The translations under genes were made by a program, and so were the position numbers. This document shows positions 55,888 to 64,000 of a stretch of DNA of 64,000 nucleotides, in pieces (position 1 is the stretch's first letter; each line of letters begins with the position of its first letter). Where the stretch lies: contig NZ_JAKZGP010000004.1 of the NCBI RefSeq assembly GCF_022549775.1, forward strand, positions 80,859 through 144,858, read 5' to 3'. Under the pieces are notes generated by a model. That model did not search any database. It was not told the DNA's origin and saw nothing but the letters and a program-made list of their open reading frames with translations. The stretch comes from Belliella filtrata (GTDB lineage Bacteria > Bacteroidota > Bacteroidia > Cytophagales > Cyclobacteriaceae).

Positions 55888-58800
55888 TTACTTTCTAAAT
55901 AGATTCAACATGCCCTTTCTCACTTCTCCCGTCTCTTTAACTTCTACTGTCCAGTAGTAAGTACCTGTAGGTAACGCTATGGTTTCAAAGAAACCATCCC
56001 ATTTGATATCAGGGTTTTGCGTGTAGAACAAGCGCTTACCACTTCTCTCGAACACTTGAATCACCACGCCACTGTAATACCTCAATTCTGGTACTCCCCA
56101 AGTATCATTGGTACCATCACCATTGGGACTGAATGAATTGAAAATTTCAATCGCGGAAACTGATTCTCTTGTCCTTTCGATCGTGAACACCTTCTCTATC
56201 ACATTGCCATCTCTATCTGTGACTCTGATGAGCACTTCGAAGGTTTTCTTCCCTTCTACCCTTGCAGTGGTGTTCCAGTACAAGGCATTGTTGATGATTG
56301 CAAAGAAGCTACTTTCATAGGCGCCCTGTACCAGCTCGATGCTATGTACATTATCTATAGGGTCTACCACACTAAGTCCCCCTACCCTAATCTGATAGTT
56401 TTTACTATCGGCTCTGAAGGATAAGTTATCCAATAGCAAGTCTTGAGGTGCTGGTTTTGGCAGTACTGTTACCGTCACATTAGCCATCAATTCCATTGGA
56501 TTCGTGTAGCCTTCTGATAGGTTGATCACTGCTTCGAGTGCGTAATCTCCTCTTGCGTAGATGTTCAATGGTGATAGGTTCCAAGTAATCGGGAATGATA
56601 ATACTTGACCATCAGCCGTCATTACCCCGATGCTTGAAGGTAAAGCAGGTTCCTGACCCCATGCGGTTTCTACATTTGCAGGCTGGAATACCATGTCTAT
56701 TTCAGAAGCAGTGATTGTTAAATCTGCTGAAACAAAGTTGATGGTATAGTTATTACCAGCAGACAAGCTTCCTAGGCCTATAGCATAGCTACCAGGCTCC
56801 TCACCAACTGCTCTCTGAAGAGAACCAGTTATGGTTGCTGGTTGATCATCATTTACTAATCCTGATACTTGATAAGTCAAGGCTGGATCTTCAACCCCAA
56901 ATGGTTTGATTTGGCTATCTGCTGTGATTGTTAGCGTTGCCTTGGTCACTTCCAATGCTCCTGCTACCAAAGTGATCTCATAGTTCGCATCTGAACCTCC
57001 TGCCAAGGTGATTGGATAGGTTCCAACTCCTGAACTTGCTGTTGCTGTGGTGCTGATACTTGGTTCTGTTGTCACTTTGGAATCGTCGTTAACCAAACCA
57101 GCGTAGGTAAAGGTCAAGGCTGGATTCGCTGCACCATAAACCTTGGTCTGATCAGTTGCTGTGATGGTCAATTGAGCTTGCGTGATGTGGAAATCTCCTG
57201 TACTAAACAATATGGAATAGTTAGCCCCAGCATCAAGTGATCCTTGCGTAATCGCGTAGCTTCCTACATGCTCTCCTGCAACCCTTACAATTGAACCTGT
57301 TAAAATTGCTTCATCATCTCCACTACCGAAACCAGTAGCAGTAAAGGTTAGCATTGGGTCACTTTCTCCGTAAACTTTCCCTTGATTTAGCGTAGGGTTA
57401 ATTTCTAACACAGCAGGTGTGATGGTCAGATCAGCCGTAAGTACCAAGGTAGTATAATTGCTTCCTGTAATCGTTGCAGCAGCCTCCTGTGTTCCTACAT
57501 CAGTTCTGGTATTATTATCATAAGCCACAGAAGTTCCTACTGGTAAAGTGCCAGTGATTTCTATGGATTTTTCTGCGCCATCAAATACAAAGCTCTGATC
57601 CTCAAATGTAACACTTGTGATATCACCTGGAGTGATGGTCAGATCAGCTGTAAGTACCAAGGTAGTGTAGTTACTTCCTGTGATCGTTGCAGTAGCTTCC
57701 TGTGTTCCTACATTTGTTCTGGTATTATTTTCATAGGAGACAGAAGTGCCTGCTGGTAAAGTGCCAGTGATTTCTATGGTTTTCTCTGTTCCGTCAAATA
57801 CAAAGCTCTGATCCTCAAATGTGATTCCTGTGATTGTTGCAGGGGTGATGTTCAGATCAGCTGTAAGCACCAAGGTGGTATAATTGCTTCCTGAGATCGT
57901 TGCAGTAGCTTCCTGTACTCCAACATCAGTTCTGGTATTGCTATCATAAGCTACAGAAGTGCCTACTGGTAAAGTGCCAGTGATCTCTATGGATTTTTCT
58001 GTACCATCATAGACAAAACTTCCATCTTCGAATGTTACACCTGTGATTGTTGCTGGAGTGATCGTCAGATCAGCTGTAAGCACCAAGGTGGTATAATTGC
58101 TTCCTGAGATCGTTGCAGTTGCTTCCTGTGTTCCAACATCTGTTCTGGTATTGTTATCATAAGCCACAGAAGTGCCTACTGGTAATGTACCAGTGATCTC
58201 TATGGATTTTTCTGTGCCATCATATTCAAAACTTCCATCTTCGAATGTAATACCTGTGATTGTTGCTGGAGTGATGTTCAGATCAGCTGTCAGTACCAAG
58301 GTAGTATAATTGCTTCCTGAGATCGTTGCAGTTGCTCCCTGCGTTCCCACATCTGTTCTGGTATTGTTAACATAGGAGACAGAAGTGCCCACTGGTAATG
58401 TACCAGTGATTTCAAGTGACTTCTCTGTTCCGTCAAAGACAAAACTCTGATCCTCAAAAGTAACACCTGTGATTGTTGCTGGAGTGATGGTCAAATCAGC
58501 TGTAAGCACCAAGGTGGTATAATTGCTTCCTGAGATCGTTGCAGTTGCTCCCTGCGTTCCCACATCTGTTCTGGTATTGTTAACATAGGAGACAGAAGTT
58601 CCTGCTGGTAATGTACCATTGATCTCTATGGATTTTTCTGTGCCATCATAGACAAAACTTCCATCTTCGAATGTAACACCTGTGATTGTTGCTGGAGTGA
58701 TCGTCAGATCAGCTGTAAGCACCAAGGTGATATAATTGCTTCCTGAGATCGTTGCAGTAGCCTCCTGTGTTCCTACATCAGTTCTGGTATTGTTATCATA

Positions 58801-61800
58801 AGCCACAGAAGTTCCTGCTGGTAGTGTACCAGTGATTTCAAGTGACTTCTCTGTTCCGTCAAAGACAAAGTTGCCATCCTCAAAAGTAACACCTGTGATT
58901 GTTGCTGGAGTGATGGTCAGATCAGCTGTAAGCACCAAGGTGGTATAATTGCTTCCTGAGATCGTTGCAGTAGCTTCCTGTGTTCCTACATCAGTTCTGG
59001 TATTGTTAACATAGGAGACAGAAGCTCCTGCTGGTAATGTACCAGTGATTTCAAGTGACTTCTCTGTTCCGTCAAAGACAAAACTTTGATCCTCGAATGT
59101 GATGCCTGTGATATCAATTGCTAATACTTCAACAATTGCAGTTGCAGTAGTTGAATTACCATTTGTATCCGTAACTGTAACAGAGATGATATTTTCTCCA
59201 ATATCATTGCTATCAAATTCGGTTTGGCTAGCAGTAGTACTTGAGACACCACATGCATCTGTACTTTCGAAAACAAGATCAGTAGCATTTATACTTGCAC
59301 TTCCTGATGTATCAAGCTGGATGCTTATATTTTGAGTTGTAACCTCTGGACCAGTAACATCCTCCACCGTAACAATTGCAGTTCCTGTTGCTTGATTGCC
59401 ATTGTTATCTGTAACTGTTAGGGTCAATGTGTTAGGTCCAACATCGCTACAATCGAAGCTAGTCTGGTTAACCGAAACACTAGCTATACCAAATCCATCA
59501 ATACTGTTATTATCAACCTGACTGGCTAAAATACTTGCCGTACCATCTACTCCCAACTGAACAGTTATATTCTGAGTTTGAACCAATGGAGGTCTAGTGT
59601 CTACCAGATAATTGTTTGAATCAGTAGCACCTATCCCCGTATTACCCGGCACATCTTGATAGCCAGTATTGTCCAAGGTAATTAAATTGGTCGCTTGCTC
59701 CGTATTTATTGTGGGCGTCAATGTCGCAGTATAAGTAATATTATCATTAGTACTCAAGCTCGTCAAATTCCCATTGGATACTGAGAAATCTGCAAGGGTT
59801 AAGCCTGTAACAGCTTCGCTAAATAAAATTGTAACTGAAGTTGTTTCTCCTACTGTCAATTGATCATCAGCTACTGTTATAGAAACTGTAGGGCGCTGCG
59901 TATCAATTGCATAATTATTGGAATCTGTAGTTCCTGTACCTGCATTTCCTGCCAGGTCTGTATAGCCTGTATTATCAAGGGTGATAAGATTGACCGGCTG
60001 TTGCACATTACTTGAAGGGGTAAATGTTGCTGTCCAAGTGGTTCCTCCATCTGAGGAGGACAAGCCAGATAAAGTACCATTAAAGACAGTGAAATCATTA
60101 GTTTCTAGCCCAATAATCCTTTCGCTAAATACCACAGTAAGTGTTCCCGTTTGTCCAATTGCAAAAGTGGTATTGCTCAAACTCAAACTGGAAACGGTTG
60201 GCCTAACCCCATCCACCAAAACTTGAGCTGTACTACCTATTGCATTCAAGGTTAGGTTAGCATTATTATCAGCCAAATCCCTTATTGTCCCACCATTAAG
60301 AGAAAGTGTTCCAGCAAGGATTCCATTCAGATCAAGGTCTTCGCTTTGGACGGTATATCGGAATACCAATGCGTTGGTACCTGAACCAGAAATGTAAGTT
60401 GCCTGTCTTGTTGTAGACCCGATTGTCAGACTGAGCTGCGGTGAACCGTTGACAGTCACTACTTCAGAAAAGTTCAAGGTGAAATCCAAATTTTCACCTA
60501 TAGCGTACACACCGTCTGATGGTACAGTTACCGAAGATATTACAGGAGCAACAATGTTCACATTGATTAATACTTCATCAGTTGCCGTTAGTGCACCACC
60601 TGATCCGGAGAAACCCTGGTCATCGCTGGTGATTGTTAGCGTTGCTGATCCACTGAATCCTGAAGTTGGAGTGAATACCATCCCCTCCAAAGCCACATTA
60701 ATATTAGCAATTGAGCCTTCAAAAACCATGGTAGAATTATTTACTCCCGTCCCTGAGGTGAAAATTAAACCAGTGGTTCCTGATAGTGTTAAAACACCAT
60801 TGGTGACTACTAAGGATATTTTAATGCTTGCTCCACCAGCGTCTACATCGCTTACACTAATCGGGTTGCCATTGGCACTTGAAAACACAAGAGCGCTATT
60901 CTGATCAACTTGTTGAGTTCCTGGTACTGAATTAACAGGAGCATCGTTCACGGCTGTCAGGTTTATCACCACTTGTCCAATATTGCTATATTGATCATCT
61001 TCTGCTGCAGCTTCCTTAATCCTCCAGTCCAATTCCACAGCTGCAGAACCGTTTAAATCTGCAGGTGGAATAAAGTAGATATTAGAAGGAATACTGATAT
61101 ATTGATTAATCTCAGCTAATGTTCCCGTAAGGGTTAATGCTGCACTTGAATGCCCTGTTACGATCAAATTGGAACCCGAAGCTGCTATATCGAAATATCC
61201 TTCTGAAGCAGTAATGCGTAAGGAGTATGTTCCTGATCCACCTACTAATTGGGCGCCTCCTAAATTCACTTCTGCATCTGAATCCCTAGCATCTTCCTCC
61301 ATGGTAATACTGGCAGGCAAGCCAGAGAAAATAGGAAGACCTCGGGTAATTTCTACAGCATAAAAAGTTGTGGTTAATCCATCTTGCGCAGTAACATCCA
61401 CTAAAATACTGTTTATTCCAGGAAGCAAAGCTATAGAGCCTGTTTGTTCAGCACTGGTTGCAGGAGCTCCATTAATTTCCATGGTTGCTGTTGCATCCGC
61501 TAAAGTCGCTGTGACTGCAATTGAATTGACTGCGTTGCTTACAGAAACGGTATAGTTTAACACCGCAGGATCAAAAGAAGGAAACAGGTTTCCGTTGTTT
61601 AACGCTAATGAGGATAACGTTGCATTTGTACTTACCTCTGGTTCCGTAATGTTAACTTCTCTAGTGATCTGATGTCCATTATTATCGGTTATAGTAGCTG
61701 TATAGGTGCCAGCAACCAAGCCAGAGATATTTGCTGCATACTGTGCGGGATCCGTATCCCAAACTATTGTGTAAGGAGATACTCCTCCAGAAGGCACTAC

Positions 61801-63870
61801 TGAAGCCGATCCATCTGCTCCACCAAAGGTGGATACGTTTGTCTGCACCACCTCAGCATTCAGTTCTGTTGGCTCGACAATTTCTATATTCTGGTTTACA
61901 GAGCACATGTTTGCGTCTGTAACTGTGACAGTGTAGAAACCTGCTACCAAACCTGTAGCAGTAGCATTACTTCCCCCATAGGGTGCCCAGCTGAAGGTGT
62001 ATCCAGCGGTTCCACCAGTTGCTATTACCGTTGCTGTGCCATTAGACCCTCCGTATACACTAACATCTGTCTTTGCAAAGGACACCTGAAGAGGGGAAGG
62101 TTCCGTAATTGTAAAACTCTGGGTTGTTTGACATGCATTTGCATCGGTAACAGTAACCGTGTAAGTGCCCGAAGAAAGTCCAGTGGCAGTAGCACCTGTA
62201 CCTCCTGATGGTGCCCAGCTGTAAGTATATCCAAAGACTCCACCTGATACATTCACAGTTGCTGTACCATTGGAGCCACCATTGCAGCTTACATTGCTTT
62301 GGCTGGCAGCAGTAGCCGTTAATGCTGGTGGTTGGCTTATTGTAAAATTCTGGGTTGTCTCACAGGAGTTTGCATCCGTGACAGTAACCGTGTAATTACC
62401 AGCGGAAAGTCCAGTGGCAGTGGCACCTGTACCTCCTGATGGTACCCAGCTGTAAAAATAGGTACCTGTACCCCCCGTAACTAAAACTGTTGCTGAACCA
62501 TTTGACCCACCGTTACAGCTTACATTTGTTTGACTGGCAGCAGTAGCCGTTAATGCTGGTGGTTGGGTTATTGTGAAATTCTGGGTTGTCTGACAGGAGT
62601 TTGCATCCGTGACAGTAACCGTGTAATTACCAGCGGAAAGTCCAGTGGCAGTGGCAGCTGTACCTCCTGATGGTGCCCAACTGTAAGTATAAGGCGCCGA
62701 TCCACCTGATGCATTAACTGTGGCAGTTCCATTTGAACCACCGAAGCAGGATACATTCGATTGTGAGGTAGTTGAAGAGAGGTTTGCTACCAATTCTGCT
62801 GAATTAGATGTTGTTTCACAGGAGCTTTCTATGGCTACACAACGATATAAAAAACCATTCATGCCACTGGTAATGCCTGTTATTGATAATGTACTTGTTG
62901 TTACTCCTGAGTATGGCGCTGAGTTACTAAGGTTCACAAATCCAGCCCCAGTATTAACCTGCCATTGATAGGCAGAAGCACCAGTAGCCGCAACATTAAA
63001 TGTAGCATTACCTCCTACACATGAGTTAACATTGGAAGGATGAGCAGTAATATTGGGGTTAACGCATGGAGATGCAATATTGACAATTGGGGTAGATGAC
63101 GTTGTTATTGAATTGGATAAGTCATTTGCATCACTTCCACTCCAATTATTTATGTTCGTAAAACGAGCCAACCAAGTAGCACGATCAGCAACTGATATTG
63201 GACCCGAATATTGAACATTGTCTCGTTGATCCCCTCCACCAGGTAAGCCAATGGCATTGATGCCATTGGTAAGGGCATTCAGGCTACCAAATCCATTGGG
63301 AAGGTATGAATCTCTTAATGTAATAAATGCAAGGTTTGATTCATAATTGTTATTCCAATTATTCGAATCCACTGATCCAGCGGAATTATTCATTCCAAAA
63401 ATGAAAAAAGGATTATTATCCAATCCTTGGTATATGAAAACTTGGTCTCCAGATAAAGGCATTGGATCACTAACAGTATAACCTAAAATAGCTATATTGC
63501 TCGTCAAATTGTTTGAGGATGTTAAGTTAGTTAATGTAGTGACCTCATCACTACCACCTAAAAACAATTCTAGCACGGTTCCGGCTTGCACTGTACTAGT
63601 TACTGACCAGGTCACAATTCCGTCACCCGTATTTGATACTGTAAATGCATAGTTGCTCTGATCCCATCCCTTATCCGTAATTTTAATCACCGTCCCAGCT
63701 GGGATGTCCACCAGATTGACGATGAGGACTCGATCCGTGATAGCGTTCCAACCAATAACTGCCAAATCGCCTGGATTAAGCGTCTGCGCATTTATACTGT
63801 TGAAGCAGAGAAGTATGAATGCTAAAAAAATGAGGTAAAGATTTTTTAGAAATTGTAATTGTTTATTCAT
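55888..63870 (-). CDS. giant multidomain T9SS surface protein (2660 aa)
   Basis: Signal peptide (1-28, FNSINAQ), then an N-terminal domain (about 29-260, TLNPGDLAVIGWN, often found in T9SS surface proteins), an Ig-like domain (about 265-350), five SprB-type repeats (about 370-745; the last two lack the usual Cys), a cadherin-like beta-sandwich (about 745-835), several bacterial Ig-like and HYR-like domains, eight 71-residue MBG-type repeats (1587-2154), three further MBG domains beginning with VYGESDP-type motifs, and a type B T9SS sorting domain in the last ~90 residues (FNSFSPNGDGTNDTW to GMLNLFRK). It should be secreted and surface-displayed, probably an adhesin; ligand unknown. It is followed by a PorP/SprF gene. 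Confidence 0.88.
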   Translation of the reverse strand: MNKQLQFLKNLYLIFLAFILLCFNSINAQTLNPGDLAVIGWNAITDRVLIVNLVDIPAGTVIKITDKGWDQSNYAFTVSNTGDGIVTWSVTSTVQAGTVLELFLGGSDEVTTLTNLTSSNNLTSNIAILGYTVSDPMPLSGDQVFIYQGLDNNPFFIFGMNNSAGSVDSNNWNNNYESNLAFITLRDSYLPNGFGSLNALTNGINAIGLPGGGDQRDNVQYSGPISVADRATWLARFTNINNWSGSDANDLSNSITTSSTPIVNIASPCVNPNITAHPSNVNSCVGGNATFNVAATGASAYQWQVNTGAGFVNLSNSAPYSGVTTSTLSITGITSGMNGFLYRCVAIESSCETTSNSAELVANLSSTTSQSNVSCFGGSNGTATVNASGGSAPYTYSWAPSGGTAATATGLSAGNYTVTVTDANSCQTTQNFTITQPPALTATAASQTNVSCNGGSNGSATVLVTGGTGTYFYSWVPSGGTGATATGLSAGNYTVTVTDANSCETTQNFTISQPPALTATAASQSNVSCNGGSNGTATVNVSGGVFGYTYSWAPSGGTGATATGLSSGTYTVTVTDANACQTTQSFTITEPSPLQVSFAKTDVSVYGGSNGTATVIATGGTAGYTFSWAPYGGSNATATGLVAGFYTVTVTDANMCSVNQNIEIVEPTELNAEVVQTNVSTFGGADGSASVVPSGGVSPYTIVWDTDPAQYAANISGLVAGTYTATITDNNGHQITREVNITEPEVSTNATLSSLALNNGNLFPSFDPAVLNYTVSVSNAVNSIAVTATLADATATMEINGAPATSAEQTGSIALLPGINSILVDVTAQDGLTTTFYAVEITRGLPIFSGLPASITMEEDARDSDAEVNLGGAQLVGGSGTYSLRITASEGYFDIAASGSNLIVTGHSSAALTLTGTLAEINQYISIPSNIYFIPPADLNGSAAVELDWRIKEAAAEDDQYSNIGQVVINLTAVNDAPVNSVPGTQQVDQNSALVFSSANGNPISVSDVDAGGASIKISLVVTNGVLTLSGTTGLIFTSGTGVNNSTMVFEGSIANINVALEGMVFTPTSGFSGSATLTITSDDQGFSGSGGALTATDEVLINVNIVAPVISSVTVPSDGVYAIGENLDFTLNFSEVVTVNGSPQLSLTIGSTTRQATYISGSGTNALVFRYTVQSEDLDLNGILAGTLSLNGGTIRDLADNNANLTLNAIGSTAQVLVDGVRPTVSSLSLSNTTFAIGQTGTLTVVFSERIIGLETNDFTVFNGTLSGLSSSDGGTTWTATFTPSSNVQQPVNLITLDNTGYTDLAGNAGTGTTDSNNYAIDTQRPTVSITVADDQLTVGETTSVTILFSEAVTGLTLADFSVSNGNLTSLSTNDNITYTATLTPTINTEQATNLITLDNTGYQDVPGNTGIGATDSNNYLVDTRPPLVQTQNITVQLGVDGTASILASQVDNNSIDGFGIASVSVNQTSFDCSDVGPNTLTLTVTDNNGNQATGTAIVTVEDVTGPEVTTQNISIQLDTSGSASINATDLVFESTDACGVSSTTASQTEFDSNDIGENIISVTVTDTNGNSTTATAIVEVLAIDITGITFEDQSFVFDGTEKSLEITGTLPAGASVSYVNNTRTDVGTQEATATISGSNYTTLVLTADLTITPATITGVTFEDGNFVFDGTEKSLEITGTLPAGTSVAYDNNTRTDVGTQEATATISGSNYITLVLTADLTITPATITGVTFEDGSFVYDGTEKSIEINGTLPAGTSVSYVNNTRTDVGTQGATATISGSNYTTLVLTADLTITPATITGVTFEDQSFVFDGTEKSLEITGTLPVGTSVSYVNNTRTDVGTQGATATISGSNYTTLVLTADLNITPATITGITFEDGSFEYDGTEKSIEITGTLPVGTSVAYDNNTRTDVGTQEATATISGSNYTTLVLTADLTITPATITGVTFEDGSFVYDGTEKSIEITGTLPVGTSVAYDSNTRTDVGVQEATATISGSNYTTLVLTADLNITPATITGITFEDQSFVFDGTEKTIEITGTLPAGTSVSYENNTRTNVGTQEATATITGSNYTTLVLTADLTITPGDITSVTFEDQSFVFDGAEKSIEITGTLPVGTSVAYDNNTRTDVGTQEAAATITGSNYTTLVLTADLTITPAVLEINPTLNQGKVYGESDPMLTFTATGFGSGDDEAILTGSIVRVAGEHVGSYAITQGSLDAGANYSILFSTGDFHITQAQLTITATDQTKVYGAANPALTFTYAGLVNDDSKVTTEPSISTTATASSGVGTYPITLAGGSDANYEITLVAGALEVTKATLTITADSQIKPFGVEDPALTYQVSGLVNDDQPATITGSLQRAVGEEPGSYAIGLGSLSAGNNYTINFVSADLTITASEIDMVFQPANVETAWGQEPALPSSIGVMTADGQVLSFPITWNLSPLNIYARGDYALEAVINLSEGYTNPMELMANVTVTVLPKPAPQDLLLDNLSFRADSKNYQIRVGGLSVVDPIDNVHSIELVQGAYESSFFAIINNALYWNTTARVEGKKTFEVLIRVTDRDGNVIEKVFTIERTRESVSAIEIFNSFSPNGDGTNDTWGVPELRYYSGVVIQVFERSGKRLFYTQNPDIKWDGFFETIALPTGTYYWTVEVKETGEVRKGMLNLFRK
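57409..59112 (-). repeat. eight tandem 213-bp repeats in the giant adhesin
   Basis: The MBG-type repeats ITGVTFED...DLTITPAT are exactly 71 codons long and follow one another without spacers (8 x 213 = 1704 bp). The copies are nearly identical at DNA level, with differences mostly confined to a few codons (VSYVNN/VAYDNN, TEKSL/TEKSI, PAGTS/PVGTS). Such arrays tend to expand and contract by recombination. Confidence 0.85.
62000..62760 (-). repeat. SprB-type repeats with ~231-bp period in the giant adhesin
   Basis: About three copies of a 77-residue unit (from VSCFGGSNGTATV to ALTATAASQTN) are very similar at DNA level, for example the matching stretches near 62393 and 62623. Two more distant copies follow. 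The unit is the SprB repeat; near-identity of the first copies suggests recent duplication. Confidence 0.65.
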
Positions 63871-64000
63871 ATTGTAACTACTCAGGTTGTAAATTAGCTA
63901 TATGATTTAGATTTTCTAAGATATTTCCCGAACGTTTGATCAGGGTATCCACGACGGATCTTATAACACAGAAGTTTTCAGCTCCATTGTTGGATTTGAA
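63871..64000. other. upstream region of the giant adhesin, right edge
   Basis: 130 bp upstream of the minus-strand adhesin. No exact -7 box and no complete gene are visible; the last ~100 bp may belong to a feature that continues outside the window. Confidence 0.4.

Noticed and set aside
57409..59112. Tandem repeats considered as a CRISPR array
   Set aside because: The 213-bp units are contiguous, in frame and encode MBG-type domains; there are no unique spacers and no cas genes.
60449..60904. 151-residue plus-strand open frame
   Set aside because: Antisense to the second giant adhesin, no signal or motif.

Overview
The window comes from an AT-rich Bacteroidota genome, most likely Cytophagales (inferred, not proven). 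Support: a SusC/SusD pair, two giant surface proteins ending in gliding-motility/type IX secretion (T9SS) type B sorting domains and each followed by a PorP/SprF-like gene, many lipoproteins, and -7 boxes fitting the Bacteroidota TAnnTTTG pattern. Coding density is high, genes sit in short operons, and no insertion sequence, integrase, CRISPR array or rRNA was seen.

Layout. 1-1530: end of a DUF4139 (MuiA-like) protein and a collagen-like lipoprotein. 1887-7111 (minus): TetR regulator, ABC exporter with an atypical nucleotide-binding domain, HlyD-type adaptor and TolC-type channel. 7381-8424: an alpha/beta hydrolase. 8688-30384: a pectin/polygalacturonate utilisation locus. Its minus-strand half holds DUF4861 protein, GH105, CE8 pectinesterase, GH28, CE12 acetylesterase and a lectin-fold-like secreted protein, then after a 760-bp regulatory gap SusC, SusD, a DUF4957/DUF5123-like beta-helix lipoprotein and a PL1-type pectate lyase. 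Its plus-strand half is kduI-kduD-lacI-uxaC-uxaB. 30476-30937: a small GreA/B-like protein. 31280-42025: a 3231-residue SprB-repeat adhesin plus PorP/SprF. 42034-45530: NAD salvage (pncA, prs-like, pncB). 45856-46590: an acidic lipoprotein. 46598-50490: glycerol catabolism (glpD-glpK-glpF). 50779-52453: an EamA exporter and a LolD-type ATPase. 52594-54667: sucC, tRNA-Arg and a cupin. 54841-63870: PorP/SprF and a second giant T9SS adhesin (2660 residues).

How the pectin genes fit together. Extracellular PL1, GH28, CE8 and CE12 would de-esterify and cut pectin. SusCD would import oligogalacturonides. GH105 would release unsaturated uronate, which KduI and KduD take toward 2-keto-3-deoxygluconate. 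UxaC and UxaB handle saturated galacturonate. KDG kinase/aldolase, altronate dehydratase and a uronate permease are not in the window. Four near-identical operator-like palindromes (17087, 17250, 24651, 24839) flank exactly the promoters of the susC, enzyme and kdu units, and the LacI-family gene in the kdu operon is the obvious candidate to bind them.

The observations most worth following are the shared LacI-type operator set, the exporter whose ATPase motifs are altered in nearly every catalytic loop except Walker A, the uncharacterised secreted proteins in the pectin locus, eight 213-bp tandem repeats in the second adhesin, and two unexplained nested inverted-repeat elements (42833-42914 and 53885-53956).
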